A DNA stretch of 63,510 nt from an uncultured Acidobacteriota bacterium. Its GTDB lineage: Bacteria; Acidobacteriota; Terriglobia; Bryobacterales; Bryobacteraceae. Positions 42,615-50,260 of the stretch are shown piece by piece. Numbering within the stretch: position 1 is the stretch's first letter; each line of letters begins with the position of its first letter. The notes beneath the pieces were generated by a model, which was given only the letters and a program-made list of their open reading frames with translations, was not told the origin of the DNA and ran no database searches. A program made the translations under genes and the position numbers. The stretch spans positions 1 to 63,510 of the forward strand of contig CADECY010000040.1 in assembly GCA_902825945.1 (NCBI GenBank), written 5' to 3'.

Positions 42615-44384
42615 ATGCCTGAAACCACCTATTGGGAGCGGACCGACTCGTTCGACGAAAAACTCCGGCTCCTCCAGGAAGCGTGGAAACGGCGCGATTA
42701 TCGCGTCGCCCGCGCGCTCGCCGCATCGTTGCGCCATACCGTCGCACAGGCACAACACGAGGAGGCGAGTCCGGGAACACCGCTCATACCCACGGCAATC
42801 GCCGCTCCTGTCTCTGCTCTCCCGCAGCCATGGCGCGAATGGGCCAAGGGCTGGAGCGACTGCAAAGTGATCGCGCTGGACGAAACGGTGGGACAAGTGC
42901 GTCCGCCGGAACCCGTCGAGGTGCTGCTCTCGTTCCCGGCGGAGAAAACCGATTCGCTCGCGCGAGAGATCCGTGTGGCGCGCGTCGAGAATGGCGCGTT
43001 GCGCGAAGTCCCCTGTCAGGTGCATGGCGAGATCCGGCGCGGAGCGGAGCGCTTCTGCCATATCCTGTTCCTCGCCAATTCGCCCGCCCACACGCGGACG
43101 CATTACCTCGTCTTCTTCGGAAATCCCGACGCCGAACTGCCCGAGTATCCCACCGACCTGAAGACCACCGGCGAGGGCTTCGGGCTCGACATCGAGAACG
43201 ACTTCTTCAAAGCCCAGCTTTCGCGCCAGATGGGCCAGCTCGAACGGCTGACCTTCAAGCGGGAACACGGCCTCGAACTGTTCGCAGGCGGCGAAGGGCA
43301 CGGCGAACCACCGGGCATCGACTGGGCGCACGATTACGTCGGCTCGGGCAATTTCCAGAAGTTTCGTGTCACGCTCTGGGACACGCCACCGGATTACGAA
43401 GTGGTCCGCGGACCGCTCTGCACGATCGTCCGCCGCTGGGGCTTCCCCTACTCGCCCGTGCATCCCGTCTTCTCTCCGAGCCGCCTGCACGTCTACGTCG
43501 AATATCGCTTCTTCGCCGGACTCCCGTGGCTGCAAAAATCCGGACGCATGGAGGCGGTGAAGAGCTTCGAGGCCGACGCGCTGCGCGATGACGAGTGGGT
43601 CTTCTCCGGCCAGTCGTTCACCGACATCGTCTGGATGGGGCCCGACGGCAAGCTACGCACCGGCGCGGTCGATAAAGAGCATCAAGATAATCTCTGGGGA
43701 GTCGGCTTCGTCAACAAAGAAGCGCGTGACGGCTTCATCGCGTTGTTCCTCGAACATCGCGCCGAGGGCTTGCCGTCGATCCGGCACAACGCATCGCCGC
43801 AGATGTTCTACCGGTGGCACGGGCCGGTGTGGAGCCGCTATCCGCTTCCGGGAAAGAACGTGCCCGCCGGAACCGTGTTGCATCAGAAGAACGCCTACCT
43901 CGTGTTGAACTACGGCGAAAACGGTACGCAAATGGTCGAGACGATGCGGCATCGGATGATGAATCCGCTCGCGGCTTCGCCCGCTGACCTTCCCTCGGCG
44001 CCAGCGAAAGCTTCGCCGGGCCGGCTCGCCCGAATCGGCGAAGCCGGCGATTCACCCGTCTCGAAAAAGCTCCTGTGGGACGCACTGCGCGAATGCAAAG
44101 ACGAGCAACTCTACCGCGCACCCGGCGCGAACGTCGTGGACCTGGGGCTCGTCTACGATCTCCGCGTCCGTGGCGATATCGTGACGGTCGTGATGGCCAT
44201 GCCGCATCGCGGGCGCCCGCGCCTCGGCTTCTTCGAGTACGGATCGGGCGGCAACAACACACCGGTACGCCAACGTTTGATGCGAGTGCCCGGCGTGCGC
44301 CACGTCGTGGTCCAGCAAACCTGGGACCCCGGCTGGTCCTCGAATCGCCTGACGGACGGCGGCCGCGCCGCGCTAGGACTCTGA
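42615..44384 (+). CDS. Unknown large domain fused to a DUF59/MIP18-like C-terminal domain
   Basis: The 589-residue protein has a short Ala-rich helical start, a central region (about 60-450) of beta-rich sequence I do not recognise, and a DUF59 (SufT/PaaD/MIP18-like) domain at about 480-589. The latter is clear from Asn-Val-Val-Asp-Leu-Gly-Leu-Val-Tyr-Asp and the end Trp-Asp-Pro-Gly-Trp-Ser. DUF59 proteins help load Fe-S clusters through a conserved Cys in a Gly-Cys-Pro turn; here that place reads His-Arg-Gly-Arg-Pro, so the Cys is gone. No leader peptide is seen, so it should be cytoplasmic. It may be translated from the isomerase mRNA. Its end overlaps the convergent gene by 12 bases. Confidence 0.7.
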   Translation: MPETTYWERTDSFDEKLRLLQEAWKRRDYRVARALAASLRHTVAQAQHEEASPGTPLIPTAIAAPVSALPQPWREWAKGWSDCKVIALDETVGQVRPPEPVEVLLSFPAEKTDSLAREIRVARVENGALREVPCQVHGEIRRGAERFCHILFLANSPAHTRTHYLVFFGNPDAELPEYPTDLKTTGEGFGLDIENDFFKAQLSRQMGQLERLTFKREHGLELFAGGEGHGEPPGIDWAHDYVGSGNFQKFRVTLWDTPPDYEVVRGPLCTIVRRWGFPYSPVHPVFSPSRLHVYVEYRFFAGLPWLQKSGRMEAVKSFEADALRDDEWVFSGQSFTDIVWMGPDGKLRTGAVDKEHQDNLWGVGFVNKEARDGFIALFLEHRAEGLPSIRHNASPQMFYRWHGPVWSRYPLPGKNVPAGTVLHQKNAYLVLNYGENGTQMVETMRHRMMNPLAASPADLPSAPAKASPGRLARIGEAGDSPVSKKLLWDALRECKDEQLYRAPGANVVDLGLVYDLRVRGDIVTVVMAMPHRGRPRLGFFEYGSGGNNTPVRQRLMRVPGVRHVVVQQTWDPGWSSNRLTDGGRAALGL

Positions 44385-44648
44385 CCGAAGCTCGTTCGCG
44401 ACGGGCTTGTACGCGGCCTGCTCCATCACGGCGATCGTGCGCTCGTGCTGCGGCTCCTCGACATAGAAGAACGCGCCCGTCCGCTCGCTGCGAAAAATGA
44501 GCCCGCCCGTGTAGGTGTCGACTTCGACCGCGTAGTCGAGCCCGGCGTTCGTCAGCACGTCCTCGAGCGCGAGCGCATCCTTCAGCTTCTTGGCGATGTA
44601 GACGAGAACCATCGGGCGCTCGCCGAAGAACTCGGCTGTCTGCTTCAC
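44373..44648 (-). CDS. Small conserved protein, possible signal-transducing (DUF2007-like) fold
   Basis: A 91-residue acidic protein: Val-Leu-Val-Tyr-Ile-Ala, Leu-Glu-Asp-Val-Leu-Thr-Asn-Ala-Gly-Leu-Asp-Tyr-Ala-Val-Glu-Val-Asp-Thr-Tyr, then Phe-Phe-Tyr-Val-Glu. The strand-helix-strand plan resembles small ferredoxin-like DUF2007-type domains, but I am not certain. No membrane or export signal. It starts with GTG; a TATCCT hexamer lies 8 bases upstream (44657-44662, minus) and there is no ribosome site. Convergent overlap of 12 bases with the DUF59 fusion gene. Confidence 0.65.
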   Translation of the reverse strand: MKQTAEFFGERPMVLVYIAKKLKDALALEDVLTNAGLDYAVEVDTYTGGLIFRSERTGAFFYVEEPQHERTIAVMEQAAYKPVANELRSES

Positions 44649-44662
44649 GTTTCTTCAGGATA

Positions 44663-45054
44663 ACGAAGGCGCGCGAGAATCGCGGAGCCCATGCTCCTGG
44701 TGTGCTCGCGCGACGCTCTTCCTCGTGAGCGTCTCGTGTTGAAGCATCTTATCGAGGCTCTCTTCACCCGGGGCAGGACCGCTCCGGAGAATCATTCGAG
44801 CGCCAAATAGCCGGCCGGGTGGGCGCGGCCAGTTGTAGGCCTTACCGTGCGCGAACTCGCTTTCCTTTCGCGTCCCCGATTTCCACCGATGATGGCCGTC
44901 GCGTTGCCCGCTCGCGGATCCACGAGCATCAGGCCGTTGACCGGAACCGTAATTCATCGAGCGGAGGGCTCCTTCACTTCAATCAACCGTGGCCCTGCGA
45001 AATCCGGTTCCATTCGTGACGACGGGCGGCGCGGATGACGCGATCCGGTGCCCG
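44663..45054. other. Intergenic region of about 390 bases
   Basis: The only frame of note (minus, 44655-44957) has an AAGGAG before an ATG, and its second half carries Leu-Gln-His-Glu-Thr-Leu-Thr-Arg, which resembles the C-terminus of FtsH-type proteases. The first half looks random, so I do not call a gene. No repeat, RNA or terminator is evident. Confidence 0.35.
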
Positions 45055-46413
45055 TCAAGCCAGAATCGAGCGGATCGGACCCTCTCCTTCTTCGATCAGC
45101 TTGAACTTTCGCGCATTGATGGCGAACTCCATTTTTTGATAATCGAGTCCCATCTGATTCAGAATCGTCGCCTGCAGGTCCGAGATGTAGTGCGGGCTCT
45201 CGACAGCCTTGTATCCAACTTCGTCCGTCGAGCCCTCGATCACGCCGCCCTTCACACCGCCGCCCGCGAGCAGCGTCGTGAAGCCCTTACCGTTGTGATC
45301 ACGGCCAGTGGTGTTCTGCGACCACGGCGTGCGCCCGAACTCGCTCGTCAGCACAACGAGAGTGCGGTCGAGCATGCCGCGCTGCTTCAGGTCGCGAATC
45401 AAGCCCGCGACCGGCTGATCGATCGCGCGGCAGAGCGGCTCGTGAGTCTTCATGTCGCCGTGCGCGTCCCACGATCCGTTGCCGCCACCCGCGTGGCAGA
45501 GCTGAATGAACCGAACATCCTTTTCGGCGAGCCGGCGCGCGAGCAGCAACTGGCGCCCAAAGTCATCGGTCACTTTCGCGCCGATTCCATAGAGCGACCT
45601 GACGTGATCGGGTTCCGTCGAAAAGTCGGTGAGCGCGGGTGCCGAGACCATCATGTTCGCCGCCAGTTCGTAGGCCTTGACGCGCGCCGCGATCTCGGAA
45701 TCAGCCGCGTAGTCATCGCGGAACTTGCGATTCAGCTCTTCGAGTGTGCGCATCTGGCGGTCGCGCTCGGCACGGTCCGTTCCTTTCGGCGGAAGCAGAT
45801 CGGGCACGGGGGTGTCGCCGGGCTGGAACGGAGTCGCCGAGAACTGCGCTCCGAGATAGCCGCCGGTCAACTGCACGGGCGACGAAGGCCGGCCGATGTT
45901 CACGAACGCCGGCAGATTCTTGTTCGCGGTGCCCAGCGCGTAGGTGATCCAACTCGCGAGGCTCGGATGTTCGAACTGCCGCAGCGGCTTGCCCGTGCAA
46001 TGCTCGATCACCGCCGGAAAATGGTTCGTCTGGTGGCAGTACATCGACCGCACCACGGCGAACTCGTCGATCACACCGCCTACGTGCGGGAACCAATCCG
46101 ACACCGGAATTCCGGACTTGCCGTAGTTCTTGTACGTGCGCAGAATCGGAATCACCGGACGGCGCATCGGCGCGTTGTTGTCACCGAAGCCGATCGCGTC
46201 CATCAGTCTTCCGGCGTGTTTGTTGTCCTTGGGATCGAACGTGTCAATATGGCTCAGGCCGCCGCACAGGAAGATGTAGATGACCGAGCGCGCCTTCGGT
46301 TCGCCCGGCAGACGCGCACCGGCGAGACGTCCGTCCGCTGCCCACAACGCGCCAATGGCGGAGCCCAGGAATCCGTTCGCCGATCGCAGCAGCCAATCTC
46401 TGCGGGAAATCAT
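45055..46413 (-). CDS. DUF1501 domain-containing protein (second copy)
   Basis: A 452-residue paralogue of the protein at 1546-3012. A twin-arginine leader is visible (Ser-Arg-Arg-Asp-Trp-Leu-Leu-Arg). The family blocks are all present: Phe-Leu-Cys-Gly-Gly-Leu-Ser-His-Ile-Asp-Thr-Phe-Asp, Gly-Gly-Asn-Gly-Ser-Trp-Asp-Ala-His, Glu-Phe-Gly-Arg-Thr-Pro, Gly-Arg-Asp-His-Asn and a C-terminal Ile-Ser-Asp-Leu-Gln-Ala-Thr. It starts 7 bases after the DUF1549/DUF1553 gene with a GAGGA site, so the two are cotranscribed. Confidence 0.9.
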   Translation of the reverse strand: MISRRDWLLRSANGFLGSAIGALWAADGRLAGARLPGEPKARSVIYIFLCGGLSHIDTFDPKDNKHAGRLMDAIGFGDNNAPMRRPVIPILRTYKNYGKSGIPVSDWFPHVGGVIDEFAVVRSMYCHQTNHFPAVIEHCTGKPLRQFEHPSLASWITYALGTANKNLPAFVNIGRPSSPVQLTGGYLGAQFSATPFQPGDTPVPDLLPPKGTDRAERDRQMRTLEELNRKFRDDYAADSEIAARVKAYELAANMMVSAPALTDFSTEPDHVRSLYGIGAKVTDDFGRQLLLARRLAEKDVRFIQLCHAGGGNGSWDAHGDMKTHEPLCRAIDQPVAGLIRDLKQRGMLDRTLVVLTSEFGRTPWSQNTTGRDHNGKGFTTLLAGGGVKGGVIEGSTDEVGYKAVESPHYISDLQATILNQMGLDYQKMEFAINARKFKLIEEGEGPIRSILA

Positions 46414-46420
46414 CGCGTCC

Positions 46421-48604
46421 TCATTTGACGAAGAGAAACTCGTCGAGGTTGTAGAGCATCCAAGCGAGTCCTTTCAGTTTGGAAGCATCGCCGCCCAGGT
46501 AGCTCAGGGCGCGGTCGAGTTCGGCGCTATCCGGCGGGCGCCCGATGACGAGCCGGTAGGCATGGCGCGCGGCTTCCGGCAAACTTTCTCCCGATTCCTT
46601 GCGAGCCCGTTCGGCGAGTTTCGCGGTCGCGGTTTCGATCGCGGGGTCGTTCATCGAGAAGAGTGCCTGCGGCGCGGTTACGGTCTGTGAGCGTAGCGGA
46701 CATGGCGTGCGGCCATCATCGGTGTCGAACGTGCGCAGGAAGTTCGCCATCACCTCGGTGCTCGGAATGTAGCCGCGAGCCATGTAGGCGCCGCGCCGGT
46801 TCAAGCGGGATTCGAAAGTGCCGCCCGGAGGCAGGAAAATGCTCTGCTTGTCGTCCGGACTCACCGGCTGGAACGACTTGCCGCCGATCGTCAGATCGAG
46901 ATCGCCCGAGGTCATCAGGATCGAATCCCACACCGGCTCAGCCTCGAGCCGCTTCAAACGCGCGCGCCAAAAATAGCTGTTGTTCGGATCGATCTTCGCG
47001 TTGGCCCCATGATTGGGACCCGGCCGCGACGACAGCTTGTAGGCGTCCGAGGTGAGGATCAGCCGGTGTAGCCACTTCATCCGGTAGCCGTTCGCCGCGA
47101 ACTCGGCGGCGAGCCAATCGAGCAAATGCTGATTCGACGGACGTCCGCCGATCAGTCCGAAGTCGCCCGGATTCTCCTGAATGCCTTTGCCGAAGTGCCA
47201 GAGCCAAATGCGATTCACGGCAACGCGAGCGAACAGCGGATTGTCCTTCGCGGTCAGCCAATCGACGAAGCCCTCGCGGCGGCCATCGCGAAAGTCGAGG
47301 TCCGCGGGCCTGAACGGAAATCCCGGCTCGACCGGTTTGTCCTTCTCGGGCCGCGCCGGATCACCCGAAGTCAGCACGTAACTCGTCTTCGCCATGCGCG
47401 CGCTGTCATCCTCGACGATCGTGTAACCGGGCAGGTCGGGAGGACGCCGGATCGCGCGCTGTTTCTTCAGCATCTCGTCGTATCGCGCGATAGCGTCCTT
47501 GGGCATGATCTCCTTGATCTTCGGTGGATCGATGCGCAACACCGGGAAGTAGTCGTCGAAGGTCTTTTGTTCGGCCAACGTGCGTTTCCGCTCCGACTTG
47601 CGTACGATTGCCTGGACATCGGGCGGTAGCATCGACACGCGTTCATCGAACAACTTGTCGCGATACGGCGCGATCAGCGCTTCGATCTCTTCATCGACCG
47701 GCTCTTTCCGCCGCCGGTACTCCTCGAGCGCCTGACCGTTCGCGGCGATCTGTTCGTGTGTGGCGAGCGTGACGCGGCGCATCACCAGCGGATCGAACAG
47801 CGACTTCATCGAATAGTAGTCTTTCTGCGTGATCGGGTCGAAGCGGTGATCGTGGCACTTGGCGCAAGCGACCGTCATTCCCATGAAGGCCGCCGAGATC
47901 GTCTCGACCGCCGCGAAGGCGATGTCTTGATCGCGATCGCCGCGCGTCAACGCCGAGCGCGCGAGGAATCCGAGAGCGAACTGATCGCGCGGATTCGCGT
48001 CCGCTCGCGACCGCCTCCCCGTCGCGCTGAGAGCCGTGAACCCGCCGTGGCGATTGCCCGTGATCTGTGCTCGCACGAACTGGTCATACGGCATGTCTTC
48101 GTTGAGAGCGTCGATCACCCAGTCGCGCCAGTGATGGATTCCGCGAGCGGCAGGCATCACGGATCCGTCGAGCCCGTCGAGATCGGCGTACCGGAGCACG
48201 TCGAGCCACTGCCGCGCCCAGCGGACTCCGTGCTGCTTGTCGGCGAGCAGCGTGTCCACCACCTTTTCATAGGCATCGGGAGAGGAATCGGCGAGGAAGC
48301 GGTCCTGCTGCTCGATCGTGGGCGGGAGTCCGGTGAGGTCGAAGTGGACGCGCCGCAGCAGTTCGAGTTTGGTGGCGGGGCCGTTCGGCACGAGTCCTTT
48401 GGCCATGTGGCGTTCGGCGATGAAGGCATCGACCGGGTTGGTGGATTTCGTCAACCCGGCTGGAACCGCTGGTTGCACGACGGGTCGCAACGACCAGAGT
48501 TTGGGCGCGTGTTTGGCCGCTTCATCCGCGCCGGCGAGAAGCGGCGCGATCGAAACGAGAACCCGGAAGAGTCGAACAAGGCTCACGATGACAGCGTATC
48601 GCAT
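46421..48604 (-). CDS. DUF1549/DUF1553 protein lacking the N-terminal cytochrome domain
   Basis: Starting at ATG 48604, the 727-residue protein has a signal peptide and goes almost directly into DUF1549 (Leu-Leu-Arg-Arg-Val-His-Phe-Asp-Leu-Thr-Gly-Leu-Pro-Pro) with its internal Cys-Ala-Lys-Cys-His, and then DUF1553 (Ala-Val-Asn-Arg-Ile-Trp, Leu-Ile-Leu-Thr-Ser-Asp-Ala-Tyr). The haem domain found in the copy at 3024-5615 is absent, as is its long charged spacer in that form. Whether the internal CXXCH binds haem is not known. The longer frame starting at 48649 is rejected because a -10-like element lies just before 48604. Confidence 0.9.
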   Translation of the reverse strand: MRYAVIVSLVRLFRVLVSIAPLLAGADEAAKHAPKLWSLRPVVQPAVPAGLTKSTNPVDAFIAERHMAKGLVPNGPATKLELLRRVHFDLTGLPPTIEQQDRFLADSSPDAYEKVVDTLLADKQHGVRWARQWLDVLRYADLDGLDGSVMPAARGIHHWRDWVIDALNEDMPYDQFVRAQITGNRHGGFTALSATGRRSRADANPRDQFALGFLARSALTRGDRDQDIAFAAVETISAAFMGMTVACAKCHDHRFDPITQKDYYSMKSLFDPLVMRRVTLATHEQIAANGQALEEYRRRKEPVDEEIEALIAPYRDKLFDERVSMLPPDVQAIVRKSERKRTLAEQKTFDDYFPVLRIDPPKIKEIMPKDAIARYDEMLKKQRAIRRPPDLPGYTIVEDDSARMAKTSYVLTSGDPARPEKDKPVEPGFPFRPADLDFRDGRREGFVDWLTAKDNPLFARVAVNRIWLWHFGKGIQENPGDFGLIGGRPSNQHLLDWLAAEFAANGYRMKWLHRLILTSDAYKLSSRPGPNHGANAKIDPNNSYFWRARLKRLEAEPVWDSILMTSGDLDLTIGGKSFQPVSPDDKQSIFLPPGGTFESRLNRRGAYMARGYIPSTEVMANFLRTFDTDDGRTPCPLRSQTVTAPQALFSMNDPAIETATAKLAERARKESGESLPEAARHAYRLVIGRPPDSAELDRALSYLGGDASKLKGLAWMLYNLDEFLFVK

Positions 48605-48612
48605 CCGGGGGG

Positions 48613-48620
48613 AATATAAT
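48613..48620. promoter_or_regulatory. Shared divergent -10 core: TATATT (minus) overlapping TATAAT (plus)
   Basis: The eight bases AATATAAT give TATAAT on the plus strand (48615-48620), 7 bases before the Uma2 ATG at 48628. On the minus strand they give TATATT (48613-48618), 8 bases before the ATG at 48604. The two start codons are only 24 bases apart, leaving no room for leaders or Shine-Dalgarno sequences. The flanks are GC-rich. Confidence 0.6.
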
Positions 48621-48627
48621 TGCGAAT

Positions 48628-49191
48628 ATGGGTGCGTTTGCCGTTCCAAGACTAACGCCGGAGGAGTACCTCGAGCGCGACCGCGCCGCCGAGTTCAAGA
48701 GTGAGTTCCATGATGGTGGGGTATTCCCGATCAGCAATGTATCTTGGAGGCATTCACAAATCGTGATTGCGCTGGGGGAATGCCTCCGCGTTCGACTGAA
48801 GCGCGGGCCCTGCGGAATCGGCGCGTCCCCGATGCGAGTGCGGGTTACCGAGAGACACTACGTCTGCCCGGACGTGATTGTGTTGTGCGACAAGCCTGCC
48901 TTCACAGACGACAAGGTGGACACGATCACCAACCCGAAGGTACTCATCGAAGTCCTTTCGCCCTCGACCGCGGACTACGATCGTGGCGGCAAAAGCGTCC
49001 TCTATCGGAACATCCCATCACTCGCGGAATACGTGATCGTCGCCCAGGACTCTCCGCTCGCGGAAGTGATCCGGCGTACCGGCCCCAATCAGTGGACCAC
49101 CACCGTCCACGAAGGCCCGGATGCGATTCTCGAAATCCCCTCTATCGGTGTTTCAATTCCGCTGGCCGAGATCTTCGAGGGGATCGATTAA
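48628..49191 (+). CDS. Uma2 family (DUF820) PD-(D/E)XK nuclease-like protein
   Basis: 187 residues with a complete Uma2 core: Leu-Thr-Pro-Glu-Glu-Tyr-Leu-Glu-Arg-Asp and Lys-Ser-Glu-Phe at the N-terminus, Tyr-Val-Cys-Pro-Asp-Val-Ile-Val (Asp), Val-Leu-Ile-Glu-Val-Leu-Ser-Pro-Ser-Thr (Glu), Tyr-Asp-Arg-Gly-Gly-Lys, and Ile-Pro-Ser-Leu-Ala-Glu-Tyr-Val-Ile-Val. The fold predicts Mg-dependent nuclease chemistry, but no substrate is known. It differs clearly from the copy at 30237-30809 and is a closer match to the family. The start has a consensus TATAAT at leaderless distance. It converges on the beta-propeller gene with a 4-base overlap. Confidence 0.88.
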   Translation: MGAFAVPRLTPEEYLERDRAAEFKSEFHDGGVFPISNVSWRHSQIVIALGECLRVRLKRGPCGIGASPMRVRVTERHYVCPDVIVLCDKPAFTDDKVDTITNPKVLIEVLSPSTADYDRGGKSVLYRNIPSLAEYVIVAQDSPLAEVIRRTGPNQWTTTVHEGPDAILEIPSIGVSIPLAEIFEGID

Positions 49192-50171
49192 AGCTCGGAC
49201 TTCGCCGTCACCGTCACGACCGCGACCCGGTCCACGCCGCTACAAGCGAGGAACAGCCGCCCATCCGGTGTCGCCACCATGTGACGGACCACTCCCCCGC
49301 CCGATGGAATCTCCCACTTCTGGAGGCCTTCCGTCTTCGGGTCGAACCGCACGAGCGTGTTCGGCCACACACCGGACTCGCTGTACCAGACCACACCATC
49401 TGGTGTGGCGGCAATTCCGTACGGTTCCGACACTGCGCCCGCCGGCGATACCCACTCCTTCACCTCACCGTTCGACGGATCCAGCCGGCCGAGAAAGCCG
49501 CGTTGAAAGTCGGTGTAGTAAACCAGACCGTCTGGCGTGATCGCCAGCCGCCGCGGCCGCGCGCCGTCCGGCAGTGCGAACTCGGTGATCTCGAACGTCT
49601 TCGGATCGATGCGCGCCAGCTTGTTAGTACCGAATTCGCAGTAGAAGAGAATCCCATCGGCGTTCATCGCAATGCCGTAGGGACGCGAGCGCGCCGTTGG
49701 CGACAGCCGGAGTGCCACCTCGCCCGAGGCTGGATCGAGCCGCCCCACGAAGTTCCCGTTCTGCACGGTGAACCAGAGGATCCCGTCCTTGTCGAAGAGC
49801 GGTGTGTGCGGATCGCGAGCGGCCGGGTCGGGTAGCCCGAATCGCTTCACCTCGCGGGTCACTGGATCGAGGCGTCCGATGTAGCCCTGCCGGTTGCCCG
49901 TGAACCAGATGTCGCCGCGCGCGTCCGCGACGAGCCCGTGCGGGCCGGAAGCCGCGAGATCGAGATCGAACTCCTCGAAGCTGCCGGTCTCCGGATCGAG
50001 CTTTCCGAGTTTGTTCGAGTTCTGCCCGGTGTACCAGAGGGCGCCGTTCCCATCCACGGCCGGATCGTGCGGATGGGCGAACCGCGTGGGCACCTCCCAC
50101 TCCTGAATCTTGACCTCGACTTGGGCAATGGCCAGGCCAGCGGAAACGAAGATCGCACGCGCCAGATACAT
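49188..50171 (-). CDS. Secreted streptogramin-lyase (Vgb)-like beta-propeller
   Basis: A 327-residue protein with a signal peptide (ending Leu-Ala-Ile-Ala-Gln) and about seven blades, each with a Gly-X-(Ile/Leu)-Trp-(Tyr/Phe)-Thr/Ser motif, for example Gly-Ala-Leu-Trp-Tyr-Thr-Gly, Gly-Asp-Ile-Trp-Phe-Thr-Gly and Gly-Val-Val-Trp-Tyr-Ser-Glu. The pattern is that of virginiamycin B lyase and related NHL propellers. Most relatives in acidobacteria are uncharacterised and often stand beside cytochromes; true antibiotic lysis cannot be inferred. TACGGT lies 8 bases before the ATG. Confidence 0.85.
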   Translation of the reverse strand: MYLARAIFVSAGLAIAQVEVKIQEWEVPTRFAHPHDPAVDGNGALWYTGQNSNKLGKLDPETGSFEEFDLDLAASGPHGLVADARGDIWFTGNRQGYIGRLDPVTREVKRFGLPDPAARDPHTPLFDKDGILWFTVQNGNFVGRLDPASGEVALRLSPTARSRPYGIAMNADGILFYCEFGTNKLARIDPKTFEITEFALPDGARPRRLAITPDGLVYYTDFQRGFLGRLDPSNGEVKEWVSPAGAVSEPYGIAATPDGVVWYSESGVWPNTLVRFDPKTEGLQKWEIPSGGGVVRHMVATPDGRLFLACSGVDRVAVVTVTAKSEL

Positions 50172-50260
50172 TTGGTCCCACCGTACGCCGCCGGTGGACC
50201 GGAGTCAAGCGGCGAGTGGTTGACATTTCGACACCCGATTCGTGGCAAGCTGAAACTATC

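Noticed and set aside
44655..44957. 100-codon frame with an FtsH-like C-terminal phrase (Gln-His-Glu-Thr-Leu-Thr-Arg)
   Set aside because: Only about eight residues look familiar, the first half looks random, and no catalytic part of an FtsH gene is nearby.
44989..46428. 479-codon open frame antisense to the second DUF1501 gene
   Set aside because: The minus-strand frame is a full DUF1501 protein; the antisense product is Arg/His-rich without family features.
49188..50171. Streptogramin resistance gene (vgb)
   Set aside because: Only the propeller fold is supported; the protein is secreted and this family is mostly of unknown function, so a resistance call would be overreach.
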